64,000 bases of DNA from Thalassobius sp002708925 (GTDB lineage Bacteria; Pseudomonadota; Alphaproteobacteria; Rhodobacterales; Rhodobacteraceae). The notes below the pieces were generated by a model. The model was not told the origin of the DNA, did not search any database, and saw nothing but the letters and a program-made list of their open reading frames with translations. The DNA lies in NCBI RefSeq assembly GCF_049803795.1, contig NZ_JBNAGJ010000009.1, forward strand, positions 70,324 through 134,323. The letters are read 5' to 3'. Every line of letters starts with the position of its first letter. The stretch's first letter is position 1. This document shows positions 53,398 to 63,260 of this stretch, piece after piece. A program made the position numbers and the translations under genes.

Positions 53398-53849
53398 CAG
53401 GTCGGCTCCTCTATGATGTGGTTTTCCCAGTCGTCTTCGTGGATTTCAAATTCGGGGACGGTGCGGTGGCGCATGGACACGCCCGCCCGGTGCACGCTGC
53501 CCGGATCACCCGAGATAAGCGGGTGCCACGCGGCCAGCGGCGCGCCGTTCCACAAAAGCTTATAGGCGCAGGTTTCGGGCATCCAATACAGGTTTTGCGC
53601 GATATTGCCGGGTTTCAGCACGATACATTCGGGCACGAATTGATGGCGGATGGGGTATTGCGTGCACTGGCAGGTGTCATCGTCCAGCAGGCGACAGGCG
53701 ACATTTGTCAGCGCGACCTGGCCGGTGTCTTCGTCCTCCAGCTTGTTCAGGCAGCATTTGCCGCAACCGTCGCACAGGGCCTCCCACTCGGGGCGAGTCA
53801 TTTTGGACAGCGGGACGGTTTCCCAGAATTTGGGCCGCAGCTGCGTCAT
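53397..53849 (-). CDS. YcgN-family (UPF0260) cysteine-cluster protein
   Basis: A 150-residue protein with the CDGCGKCCLNKLEDEDTG cluster near residue 26, CRLLDDDTCQCTQY, and a final ETCAYKLLW..LAAWHPLISGD pattern, the YcgN/UPF0260 family. The cysteines suggest metal or Fe-S binding. Function is unknown. It sits between ribF (four-base overlap) and ltaE (one-base overlap), so the three genes are one transcript. Confidence 0.93.
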   Translation of the reverse strand: MTQLRPKFWETVPLSKMTRPEWEALCDGCGKCCLNKLEDEDTGQVALTNVACRLLDDDTCQCTQYPIRHQFVPECIVLKPGNIAQNLYWMPETCAYKLLWNGAPLAAWHPLISGDPGSVHRAGVSMRHRTVPEFEIHEDDWENHIIEEPT

Positions 53850-54784
53850 AGCGCCGACAGAATGGCACGCGCACGGGCGCAGTCGTCATCCATTTGGGCA
53901 ATCAGCCCGTCCAGCCCGTCGAATTTCATTTCGGGGCGCAGATAGTCAACCAGACCGATGGACAGGGCGGTGCCATACAGATCGCCCTTGAAGTCGAAAA
54001 TGAAGGTTTCCAGATTGGGCACATCGCCATCAAACATCGGCCGAACCCCGCAAGAGGCCGCGCCGTGATACTGGCCCTGATGCGGCCCTTCCAGCACGTC
54101 CACCAGCACCGCGTAGACGCCGAATTTTGGCTGGTGCAGCCCGTCGATGGACATGTTGGCGGTGGGATAGCCCAGCTCTCGGCCGCGTTGATCGCCGCCG
54201 ATGACCTTGCCCTCGATCCGGTGCCAGTGCCCCAGCATCGTGGCTGCATCGCGTGGGCGCCCATCGCTGAGTGCCTGGCGGATCGCGGTCGAGGAAACCT
54301 CGCCGGTGTTGCCCTCGATCAGCTCCGCGATGGTAACGCCAAAGCCCATCTGATCGCCAAAACGCTGCAAGTCCTGCGCCGTGCCTTTGCGGCCCCGGCC
54401 AAAACAGAAATCCGCGCCGACGACCACATGTTTCAGGCCCAGCCCGTCCACGATCACATTGCGAGCGAAATCTTCGGGTGTCAGCCCGGACAGGGCGGTG
54501 TTGAAATTCAGCTCGTAGAGTTGCTGGACCCCCAGTTTTTCCAGCCGGTGGGCTTTGGCCTCGCGGCTCATCAGACGGAAGGCGGGGGCGTTGGGGGCGA
54601 AATACTGGCGCGGGTGCGGCTCGAAGGTCATCACGCCCAGCGGTGCGCCGATGGCCTGGCCGGCCTTGCGGGCAATCTCAATCACCGCCTGGTGCCCGGT
54701 GTGGACGCCATCGAAATTGCCAATCGCGACCGAGGCCCCCCGGTCCGCGTCGTTCACATAGGTATAGTCACGGATGATACGCAT
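53846..54784 (-). CDS. ribF: Bifunctional riboflavin kinase / FAD synthetase
   Basis: RibF converts riboflavin to FMN and then to FAD. The 312-residue enzyme has the adenylyltransferase domain at the N-terminus (VAIGNFDGVHTGHQAVIE near 20-37, VVGADFCFGRGRKG near 120) and the kinase domain from about 185 (GYPTANMSI, then LETFIFDFKGDLYG). FAD from this enzyme serves ETF, NirB and the GlcD-type enzyme. It starts the ribF-ycgN-ltaE unit. Confidence 0.95.
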   Translation of the reverse strand: MRIIRDYTYVNDADRGASVAIGNFDGVHTGHQAVIEIARKAGQAIGAPLGVMTFEPHPRQYFAPNAPAFRLMSREAKAHRLEKLGVQQLYELNFNTALSGLTPEDFARNVIVDGLGLKHVVVGADFCFGRGRKGTAQDLQRFGDQMGFGVTIAELIEGNTGEVSSTAIRQALSDGRPRDAATMLGHWHRIEGKVIGGDQRGRELGYPTANMSIDGLHQPKFGVYAVLVDVLEGPHQGQYHGAASCGVRPMFDGDVPNLETFIFDFKGDLYGTALSIGLVDYLRPEMKFDGLDGLIAQMDDDCARARAILSAL

Positions 54785-54866
54785 AGCGCAGGCGTACCGC
54801 CCAATGCCGGTCTGCGCAAGCGAGGATGCGCCGTGACATTGCGGCCACGGCGCTTATTTCATCGGA

Positions 54867-55298
54867 TCAGCGGGCCGGGGCCAGCACCGTGGCTTCGCCG
54901 GTCAGAACCTCTTTGCCATCCACCAGGCAGCGGGTGGACAGAGTCACGCGGCGTTTTTCAGGAACAATGGCCGTCACTGCGACTTCGGCAGTGACCACAT
55001 CACCAGGGCGCACCGGCGCCATGAATTTCAGGTTCTGCCCCATATAGATGGTGCCATGGCCGGGCAGCTGTTCGCCAATCACGGCCGAGATCAGCCCGGC
55101 GGTCAGCATCCCATGGGCGATGCGGCCTTTGAACATGGTGCCCTTGGCGTAATCGTCGTCCAGATGCACCGGGTTATGATCGGTCGAGACCTCAGCGAAC
55201 ATCTCGATGTCCTTGTCGGTGATCTCTTTGGTGACCGAGCGCATCATGCCCATTTCGATCTCATCCAGGTAGATGGTTCCGCGCTGAATATCGCCCAT
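54867..55298 (-). CDS. MaoC-family dehydratase
   Basis: A 143-residue hot-dog-fold protein with the hydratase motif FAEVSTDHNPVHLDDDYA (about 35-52) and GRIAHGMLTAGLIS. These hold the Asp/His pair of (R)-specific enoyl-CoA hydratases. The ATG at 55298 follows GGAGG. Alone here, so the acyl-CoA substrate is not clear, but fatty acid or hydroxyalkanoate metabolism is likely. Confidence 0.9.
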   Translation of the reverse strand: MGDIQRGTIYLDEIEMGMMRSVTKEITDKDIEMFAEVSTDHNPVHLDDDYAKGTMFKGRIAHGMLTAGLISAVIGEQLPGHGTIYMGQNLKFMAPVRPGDVVTAEVAVTAIVPEKRRVTLSTRCLVDGKEVLTGEATVLAPAR

Positions 55299-55402
55299 AA
55301 AGGCCTCCTCGGATTCTTCGGCAGGTAATATTATAGACGCGGGTGCGCCCAATCTTGGAACTTTATTACTTTGCGGCCGCAGAATCGCAAGGGCTTTCTG
55401 CC

Positions 55403-56278
55403 CTAACGCAATTGTCCAATGGTATACGTCGGCGCGGACATCTCGCGCTCCAGATAGGCGCTCAGGGCCTCCGGGTCGGGCTGCTCGGCCGTTTTGGTGT
55501 CCAGGCGGGCCAGACCACCGCTGATGAACAATGAATCGATATCCTCACCCATCGCCCCGCGAACATCCGTCTGAATCCCGTCGCCAATGGCCAGGATCTT
55601 GCTGTCGGGAATATCATGGTCCAGCGCAAACAGCCGCCGCCGCGCCAGATCATAGATCGGCGGATGGGGCTTGCCGAAATAGAGGCTCTCTCCGCCCATT
55701 TCCGTATACAGCTGCGCCACGGCCCCCGCACACCATTCGCGTACCTCGCCCCGGTCCACCACGATGTCGGGGTTGGCGCACAACAGCTTCATCCCCTTGG
55801 TTTTGCCATACAATAACTGCGGGCGCAGATCGGACGGATCGGCCAGAGGATCGAACGGGCCGCAGCAGACAATGCCCTCGGCCTGTTCCAATTCGACCCG
55901 CTCAATATCCACCGGATCGTCCAGCAGGCTGAGAGGGGTAAAGAATTCCTCATCCCGGTGCCATTCCCCCATGAAATACACCTTCTGCCCGACAATCCCC
56001 CGGAACATGGCAGAACGCGCACTATCCCCCGAGGTCGCAATGGTATCCCAGGCATCTTCGGGCACACCAAACAGTTTCAGCTGCGCCTCGACGCCCTTGC
56101 GCGGTTTGGGGCTGTTGGTCACCAACACCACAATCCCGCCGGATTGCCGATAAGCCTGCAAAGCTGCCACAGCCGAGGGGATCGCCCGCACCCCATCATG
56201 CACACAGCCCCAAAGATCCACGAACAAAGCATCATACTGCCCCGAAACCTGGGCAAGCGAGGAAATAATCTGGGTCAT
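55403..56278 (-). CDS. TIGR01459 family HAD-type hydrolase (class IIA)
   Basis: A 291-residue HAD phosphatase of the NagD-like IIA class. Motif I is FVDLWGCVHDGVRAIP (residues 19-34), followed by VLVTNSPKPRKG, the cap domain, FGKPHPPIYDL and LAIGDGIQTDVRGAMGE. This alphaproteobacterial branch (TIGR01459) has no proven substrate. Length is normal. Confidence 0.9.
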   Translation of the reverse strand: MTQIISSLAQVSGQYDALFVDLWGCVHDGVRAIPSAVAALQAYRQSGGIVVLVTNSPKPRKGVEAQLKLFGVPEDAWDTIATSGDSARSAMFRGIVGQKVYFMGEWHRDEEFFTPLSLLDDPVDIERVELEQAEGIVCCGPFDPLADPSDLRPQLLYGKTKGMKLLCANPDIVVDRGEVREWCAGAVAQLYTEMGGESLYFGKPHPPIYDLARRRLFALDHDIPDSKILAIGDGIQTDVRGAMGEDIDSLFISGGLARLDTKTAEQPDPEALSAYLEREMSAPTYTIGQLR

Positions 56279-56355
56279 GGGGCGGCTCTCGGTCTGGCAA
56301 TGTCAATCTGCCGCCTGTCTACCACACCCAAAAGACACCGCAGCACAAATCCACC

Positions 56356-56392
56356 TTCTTTGCTCCTAAAATACTCTCGCCGAAGGCGTCCC
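56356..56392. repeat. Possible dispersed intergenic repeat
   Basis: The segment TTCTTTGCTCCTAAAATACT followed by CTCGCCGAAGGCGTCCC looks like a motif I recall as recurrent in Rhodobacteraceae intergenic regions (CTTTGCTCC...AAATAC...CGCCG). CGCC-GAA-GGCG forms a small hairpin. There is only one copy in the window, so the repeat nature is from memory. Confidence 0.35.
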
Positions 56393-56402
56393 CACACAGC
56401 AA

Positions 56403-56426
56403 AAGGGCGCCCCGCAGGACGCCCTT
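56403..56426 (-). terminator. Intrinsic terminator of the ppaC gene
   Basis: AAGGGCG (56403-56409) pairs with CGCCCTT (56420-56426). Read on the minus strand the stem is followed by two further T bases, 23 bases past the ppaC stop. It is a moderate terminator for the leftward gene. Confidence 0.6.
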
Positions 56427-56448
56427 CGCACATTCTCTCGAAACCCGA

Positions 56449-57369
56449 TCAGACCTTCAGGTTGGGGATGATCTGTTTCTTGCGGCTCATGATGCCGGGC
56501 AGCACAACAGTGTCGCCGGTCACGGTCGCGCCAAAGGATTTCTCGGCCACCCCCTTGATCAGGTCGTTGGGAACCAGCAGGGTGGCTTCTTCGTTCAGGA
56601 TGTCCACGGCAAACAGCAGCACTTCGTCCACGCCGTCCTCGGCAGCGACATCCTTGAACGAGGCCATCAGGCTGTCCTTGCGGTCCAGCACCAGCTTGGG
56701 TGCGGTGGTTTCCAGAACCGAGACACGGAACTTGGTGCCATCGACTTCGTATTCCTTGCTGTCCATGCGGATCAGTTCCGCATCCGAGAAGGCCGAGATG
56801 TCGGATTTCGCTTCGAACATTTCGCTGGCATAGGCGGCCACGTCCACACCCAGATCGGCGGCCAGCGCGGCGACGACTTCGCGGTCACGCTCGGTGGTGG
56901 TGGGCGAGCGGAATTCCAGCGTGTCCGAGATGATGCAGCTAAGCGCGGCGCCTTTGATGGCGTCGGGCATTTTGGCGGCGTCATCGCCCATCAGATCGTA
57001 CATGATGGTGGCGGTGCAGGCCAGCGGACGGATGGTGATGTCGATCGGGCCTTTGGTTTCCAGGCCGCCAACCAGTTTGTGGTGGTCGATGATCGCGGTG
57101 ATGTCGGCGTCGTTGATGCCCTCGGGCAGCTCGGCAGGGTTGTTGGTGTCCACGATGACCACGGGGGCGCCGGCCTCAACGCCGCTAATGATCTCGGGCT
57201 TGTCCAGGTTCCAGCGTTCCAGCACGAACAGGGCTTCGGTGTTGGGCTCGCCCAGCAGTTTGGGGGCGGCGGCAACGCCTTTGACTTCGTTCAGGTACCA
57301 GGCCCAGACGATGGGCGAGCCGGTCGAGTCGGTATCAGGGGATTTATGGCCAAAAACCTGGGTGGTCAT
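56449..57369 (-). CDS. ppaC: Manganese-dependent inorganic pyrophosphatase (family II)
   Basis: Family II pyrophosphatases of the DHH fold hydrolyse pyrophosphate with Mn2+ or Co2+. The 306-residue protein has the start VFGHKSPDTDSTGSPIV (DHH motif I), VIVDTNNPAELP, AIIDHHKLVGG with the DHH motif, and SRKKQIIPNL at the end. ATG at 57369 has AAGGAA upstream; an ATG eight codons earlier is weaker. The gene is alone, with a terminator after it. Confidence 0.94.
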   Translation of the reverse strand: MTTQVFGHKSPDTDSTGSPIVWAWYLNEVKGVAAAPKLLGEPNTEALFVLERWNLDKPEIISGVEAGAPVVIVDTNNPAELPEGINDADITAIIDHHKLVGGLETKGPIDITIRPLACTATIMYDLMGDDAAKMPDAIKGAALSCIISDTLEFRSPTTTERDREVVAALAADLGVDVAAYASEMFEAKSDISAFSDAELIRMDSKEYEVDGTKFRVSVLETTAPKLVLDRKDSLMASFKDVAAEDGVDEVLLFAVDILNEEATLLVPNDLIKGVAEKSFGATVTGDTVVLPGIMSRKKQIIPNLKV

Positions 57370-57459
57370 GTTGAGATTCCTTAGATTCATCAAAAAGAGG
57401 CGGTTGTCGGGCTTATAGGCAGGGGCAAAAGGTTTGTCACGCGCCTAAAATGCCGCGTT

Positions 57460-58461
57460 TCAGGGCAGTTTCATCGCCAGCGGCTGCACCTCAAATCCCT
57501 GCGTTTCCAGCAGGCGCAGCACGCCGTATTCGCCCGGCAGATGCAGCGCCCCGACGGCGACGAAACTGGGGGTGCGGGACAGTTCGGGCACCAGCGTTTC
57601 CATCCACTGCTGATTGCGCCCGATGAGCAGCTCGTCCATGAGCTGGGTCGTGATTGCTTTCAATTTGTCCGCATCCTCTGGCAAGAGGGTCTGGCCCAGG
57701 GTTTCGAAGTAATGCAGGGTATAGACCCAGGCCACCTGCGCCTCTTCCTGGAAATAGAAGGCAATGATGCCACTGGTGGTGGGGTCTTCGGGCAGATCCA
57801 GCATCAGGCTCCAGCGCATGTCTTCAACCTGCTTGGGCAGTGGATCCTTTGAGAAAAGGGCCAGCAGCGTGCCAACGTCATCCAGAGATTGCATGGGTTT
57901 GCCCAGGGATTTGGCGGTGGCTTCGATGCCCTTGTCGATGCCGAACCGTTTGGCCTTCAGGTCTTCCAGCGCGCATTTCGGCAGCATCATCGAAAACCCC
58001 AGAAACCAGGGTTTAAACTTGGCCGCCATGAACGGAGGCATCCCACGACCTTGCAGCTTTTCGACAAGTTTCGCCCAGGCTTCGGGGCCCAGCCGGTCCA
58101 TCAGGCTGGGGCCCTCGGTGATCGAGTAGAGGGCCGGGTTTTGCCCAAACAAGGTCTTCATTTCGGCCTGGCTCTCGTTGGTTATCTCAACCAGGGTCTG
58201 TTCGGTGGACGCAATCAGGGGCTTCAGCCGCTCGAGCAAGGTCTCGTGCCGCGGATCATACAGATGCATCGTGCCGAAAACGTATGAGGTTACGCCGTCT
58301 TTCTGCACCTGCCACAGATTGCCGCGATGAAACGGGGCTTGGGCGGCTTTGGCGCGCAACTGGGTCAGGGTTTGGGGGGAAATGTCCGGTTTTTCGAGGC
58401 AGCGAGCCTGCGCAAACGGAGCAAGACAGATCAGAAAGAGGGTAAACAGAATACGGATCAT
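57460..58461 (-). CDS. TraB/GumN family protein
   Basis: A 333-residue exported protein: signal peptide (MIRILFTLFLICLAPFAQA) and the TraB/GumN domain with the conserved GTMHLYDPR near 64-72 and GALHLPGEYGVL near the C-terminus, plus a conserved Glu in LVEITNE. The family is related to Tiki-type metalloproteases; its bacterial role is unknown. Alone and leftward, between ppaC and the divergent DUF2161 gene. Confidence 0.9.
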   Translation of the reverse strand: MIRILFTLFLICLAPFAQARCLEKPDISPQTLTQLRAKAAQAPFHRGNLWQVQKDGVTSYVFGTMHLYDPRHETLLERLKPLIASTEQTLVEITNESQAEMKTLFGQNPALYSITEGPSLMDRLGPEAWAKLVEKLQGRGMPPFMAAKFKPWFLGFSMMLPKCALEDLKAKRFGIDKGIEATAKSLGKPMQSLDDVGTLLALFSKDPLPKQVEDMRWSLMLDLPEDPTTSGIIAFYFQEEAQVAWVYTLHYFETLGQTLLPEDADKLKAITTQLMDELLIGRNQQWMETLVPELSRTPSFVAVGALHLPGEYGVLRLLETQGFEVQPLAMKLP

Positions 58462-58557
58462 GGGGGCCTCAGGTCTTAGAGTAACGCAGGCAGGTTACCC
58501 AATCGTCCACTGGCGGCAAAGGGGTGGACACAGGCGCGGGGTGGATTAAAAACCGAT

Positions 58558-59223
58558 ATGGCCAAGATTTCCGAAACCGAGCTTTACGATCCGGTCAAAA
58601 GGTTTTTTCAGGCATTGGGCTATGAGGTCAAGGCCGAGATCGGCGCAGCGGATGTGGTAGCGATGCGCGCTGACGAGGCTCCGGTGATTGTTGAGCTGAA
58701 GGCCGGATTTTCGCTGACGCTTTTGCAGCAGGCGGTGGCGCGACAGGCGGTGACCGATCAGGTCTATGTGGCGGTGCCCCGCTGGAAAGGCCGCGCGGGC
58801 TGGCGGGCGTTCAAGGGCAATCTGGGCCTGTGCAAACGCCTGGGACTGGGGGTGATCAGCGTGCATCCGGACAGCCAGGAAATCCAGGTGCATCACGATC
58901 CCGCGCCGTTTCAGCCGCGCAAGGTCAAGAAGCGGCAAACCCGCCTGATGGCCGAATTCGAGCGCCGCCACGGGGATCCGAACAAGGGCGGAGCGGTCAA
59001 ACGCGGGATTGTTACCTCTTACCGGCAAGAGGCGTTGCGCTGCGCTGAATATCTGTCTTGCCACGGGGCCTCGAAAGGGGCGGTGGTGGCCAAAGAGGCG
59101 CAGGTGCCCCACGCCACGCGCCTTATGCGGGCAAACCATTACGGCTGGTTCGAACGGGTGGGCACCGGGATTTACGATCTTAGCCCGGCGGGAAAGGCAG
59201 CCCTGCCCACGGGCGATTCCTAG
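58558..59223 (+). CDS. DUF2161 domain protein, PD-(D/E)XK-like
   Basis: A 221-residue protein of the DUF2161 family. The N-terminal half contains VKRFFQALGYEVKAEIGAAD followed by PVIVELKAGFSLTLLQQAV, that is the Asp and ExK of the PD-(D/E)XK nuclease fold. The basic middle (RKVKKRQTRLMAEFERRHG) and a winged-helix-like C-terminus (KRGIVTSYRQEALRCAEYL..LMRANHYGWFERVGTGIYDL) could bind DNA. Nuclease activity is inferred from the fold and has not been shown, as far as I know. It lies just upstream of groESL but is not part of that operon. Confidence 0.85.
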   Translation: MAKISETELYDPVKRFFQALGYEVKAEIGAADVVAMRADEAPVIVELKAGFSLTLLQQAVARQAVTDQVYVAVPRWKGRAGWRAFKGNLGLCKRLGLGVISVHPDSQEIQVHHDPAPFQPRKVKKRQTRLMAEFERRHGDPNKGGAVKRGIVTSYRQEALRCAEYLSCHGASKGAVVAKEAQVPHATRLMRANHYGWFERVGTGIYDLSPAGKAALPTGDS

Positions 59224-59235
59224 CTGCATTGCAGC

Positions 59236-59250
59236 GAGGGATTTTCCCTC
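59236..59250. terminator. Small hairpin after the DUF2161 gene
   Basis: GAGGGA-TTT-TCCCTC forms a perfect six-pair stem 13 bases after the stop. No T-run follows. It may separate DUF2161 from groESL transcription. Confidence 0.4.
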
Positions 59251-59305
59251 AAATCGCTTTGGACCCGGTTGACTCGCTTTCCTGACCTCCTTAGCTAATA
59301 CGCCG

Positions 59306-59332
59306 TTAGCACTCGACATGGGTGAGTGCTAA
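59306..59332. promoter_or_regulatory. CIRCE element (HrcA operator) before groESL
   Basis: TTAGCACTC-N9-GAGTGCTAA is a perfect match to the CIRCE consensus, 57 bases before groES. HrcA binds it to repress groESL until heat or misfolding draws GroEL away. A TTGACT at 59269-59274 may be the -35 element of the promoter it covers. Confidence 0.97.
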
Positions 59333-59388
59333 CGGCCCCGCTTAATGAGAAGGGGGCCAAGGAAAACTTTGAGCAAGGAGCCTCAGAG

Positions 59389-59676
59389 ATGGCATTTACT
59401 CCGCTTCATGACCGCGTGCTGGTTCGCCGCGTGGAAAGCGACGAAAAGACCGCCGGCGGTCTGATCATTCCCGATAGCGCCAAAGAAAAACCGGCCGAAG
59501 GCCTGGTAATCGCTGTTGGCGCAGGCGCCCGTGACGAGGACGGTGATCGTATCGCCATGGACGTCAAAGAAGGCGATAAAATCCTGTTCGGCAAATGGTC
59601 CGGCACCGAAATCACCATCGACGGTGAAGAGCTGCTGATCATGAAAGAATCCGACATCATGGGCATCCTGTCCTGA
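59389..59676 (+). CDS. groES: Co-chaperonin GroES
   Basis: GroES caps the GroEL ring. The 95-residue protein has FTPLHDRVLVRRVESDEKTA at the start, the mobile-loop region GGLIIPDSAKEKPAEG, and a C-terminal LLIMKESDIMGIL. ATG at 59389 gives the standard start. The gene sits after CIRCE, 38 bases before groEL. Confidence 0.98.
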   Translation: MAFTPLHDRVLVRRVESDEKTAGGLIIPDSAKEKPAEGLVIAVGAGARDEDGDRIAMDVKEGDKILFGKWSGTEITIDGEELLIMKESDIMGILS

Positions 59677-59714
59677 TCGTCGAAGACAGAATTTAAGTAA
59701 CAGGAGCAAGCACA

Positions 59715-61364
<1,650 letters not shown>

Positions 61365-61388
61365 GCCTGCCCGGCATATGATTTTGTG

Positions 61389-61419
61389 AAGGCCCGCCGG
61401 TTTCGGTGGGCCTTTTCTT
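61389..61419 (+). terminator. Intrinsic terminator of groESL
   Basis: GGCCCGCC pairs with GGTGGGCC (one G-U pair) around a GGTTTC-type loop, followed by TTTTCTTTT. It begins about 25 bases after the groEL stop. Confidence 0.9.
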
Positions 61420-61447
61420 TTGGGCATGTCCTGATCAGGATGCGGCT

Positions 61448-62290
61448 ATGAAACTGATGCTGCTGACTGCCCTCACTATGATCGCTTTTGCCGCCAATTC
61501 GGTGCTGAACCGGATGGGGCTGGTACAGGCGGGGATGGACCCGTTGCTGTTCGGCTCGATCCGACTGGCCTCGGGGGCTGTGACCCTGGCGATCCTGGCG
61601 CTGATCCTGCGAGGGGGGCTGCGGTTCGGCGGGGCCGGACGGGTGATCTCGGTTTTGTCGCTTCTGCTCTATATTTATGGGTTTTCAATCGCTTATGTGG
61701 CTCTGGATGCTGGACTGGGGGCGTTGATCCTGTTCGGTACGGTTCAGGTGACGATGTTTGCCGGGGCGGTTTTCCGGCAAGAGCCCTTGCCGCCACTGCG
61801 CTGGCTGGGGGCGGCGATTGCCTTCGGAGGGCTGGTCTGGCTGCTTTGGCCGCGCGGCACACAGCCCATGCCGGTACTCCATACGGGGTTGATGGTGTTG
61901 GCCGGTGTGGGCTGGGGGATTTATTCGCTGGCAGGGCAACGGGCGCGCGATGCTTTGCAGGCCACCGCCGCTAATTTCCTACTGGCCGCGCCCATTGGTT
62001 TCGGGCTGGGGATGCTGCGCCCCGTGTCCCTGGAGGTAGCCGAGGCATCGGTGACGGGCGTGGCTTTGGCGGTTTCCTCCGGGGCAATCACCTCGGGGTT
62101 GGGCTATGCGCTCTGGTACAGTTTGCTGCCGGTTTTGGGTGGCGGGCGGGCGGCCGTTGCGCAGCTTTCGGTGCCGGTGATTGCAATTGCAGGAGGGGCG
62201 CTTTTCCTGTCCGAATGGCCCGATTTACGGTTCCTGATCGCGGCCTGTATCGTGCTGAGCGGCGTGGCGATTTCCCTGCGCGCAAAATGA
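61448..62290 (+). CDS. EamA/DMT-family transporter
   Basis: A 280-residue membrane protein with ten hydrophobic spans in two EamA halves (about 5-130 and 145-275), the drug/metabolite transporter fold. AANSVLNRMGL in the first span and SVPVIAIAGGALFLSEWP in the second half are typical. Substrate unknown. ATG at 61448 has AGGA eight bases before it; the frame extends upstream into the groEL terminator and is not used. Confidence 0.88.
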   Translation: MKLMLLTALTMIAFAANSVLNRMGLVQAGMDPLLFGSIRLASGAVTLAILALILRGGLRFGGAGRVISVLSLLLYIYGFSIAYVALDAGLGALILFGTVQVTMFAGAVFRQEPLPPLRWLGAAIAFGGLVWLLWPRGTQPMPVLHTGLMVLAGVGWGIYSLAGQRARDALQATAANFLLAAPIGFGLGMLRPVSLEVAEASVTGVALAVSSGAITSGLGYALWYSLLPVLGGGRAAVAQLSVPVIAIAGGALFLSEWPDLRFLIAACIVLSGVAISLRAK

Positions 62291-62313
62291 AAGGCCCACC
62301 AGATGGCGGGCCT
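62290..62313. terminator. Bidirectional terminator between the EamA gene and etfA
   Basis: AAAGGCCC and GGGCCTTT are perfect eight-base arms around an eight-base centre that pairs in part. It begins at the last base of the EamA stop and lies 24 bases past the etfA stop. The T/A ends serve both directions. Confidence 0.75.
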
Positions 62314-62336
62314 TTGCATAGTCGTTGAAAAGCGGT

Positions 62337-63260
62337 TTAACCCAGTTTTTCAGTGATTTCAGGCAATGCGTCGAAGAGGTCTGCGACGAGTCCGAAGTCG
62401 GCGACCTGGAAGATGGGGGCCTCTTCGTCCTTGTTGATGGCGACGATGATTTTGCTGTCTTTCATGCCCGCAAGGTGTTGAATTGCCCCGGAAATCCCGA
62501 CGGCGATATACAGATCCGGCGCGACGACCTTGCCGGTCTGGCCCACTTGCCAGTCGTTCGGGGCAAAGCCCGAATCCACCGCCGCGCGCGAGGCGCCGAC
62601 GGCGGCGCCCAGCTTGTCGGCCAGGGCCTCGATCAGGGCGAAGTTTTCCTCGGAGCCGACACCGCGGCCGCCCGAAACGACAACGCCAGCCGAGGTCAGT
62701 TCCGGCCGGTCGCTTTCGGCGACCTTGTCCTCGACCCAGGTGCTAAGCCCGGCGTTGCCGGCGGCGGAGATTGCCTCAACCGGGGCGGCCGCGCCAGTGC
62801 CCGCCGCATCGAAAGTCGAGGTGCGAACCGTCAGTACCTTCTTGGAATCGTTGGATTTTACCGTCTGAACCGCGTTGCCCGCATAGACCGGGCGTTCAAA
62901 CGTGGCGCCGTCCACAATCGCCGTCACATCCGACAAAACCATCACATCCAGCAGCGCGGCCACCCGCGGCAGAATGTTTTTTGCGCTGGCCGTGGACGGG
63001 GCAACGATATGTTCATAATTGCCTGCCAGGCTGACCAGCAGGTCGGCCACGGGCTCGGCCAGGCCGTTGGCGTAGGCCGCGTCATCGGCAACCAGAACCT
63101 TGGCCACACCTGCGATGGTGGCGGCCTCTTCGGCCGCGCCCGCAGGCCCGGCCACCAGAACCGTCACATCGCCCAGGGCGGTGGCGGCAGTGACAGCTTT
63201 GGCGGTGGCGTCCAGCGCCAGCGCCCCACCCGAGATTTCCGCAAGGAGAAGAACAGCCAT
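62337..63260 (-). CDS. etfA: Electron transfer flavoprotein subunit alpha
   Basis: EtfA binds FAD and, with EtfB, carries electrons from acyl-CoA and other dehydrogenases to ETF-ubiquinone oxidoreductase. The 307-residue protein has the C-terminal FAD domain with SGGRGVGSEENF, GASRAAVDSGFAPNDWQVGQ, and LYIAVGISGAIQHLAGM. Its ATG overlaps the etfB stop by one base. Confidence 0.97.
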   Translation of the reverse strand: MAVLLLAEISGGALALDATAKAVTAATALGDVTVLVAGPAGAAEEAATIAGVAKVLVADDAAYANGLAEPVADLLVSLAGNYEHIVAPSTASAKNILPRVAALLDVMVLSDVTAIVDGATFERPVYAGNAVQTVKSNDSKKVLTVRTSTFDAAGTGAAAPVEAISAAGNAGLSTWVEDKVAESDRPELTSAGVVVSGGRGVGSEENFALIEALADKLGAAVGASRAAVDSGFAPNDWQVGQTGKVVAPDLYIAVGISGAIQHLAGMKDSKIIVAINKDEEAPIFQVADFGLVADLFDALPEITEKLG

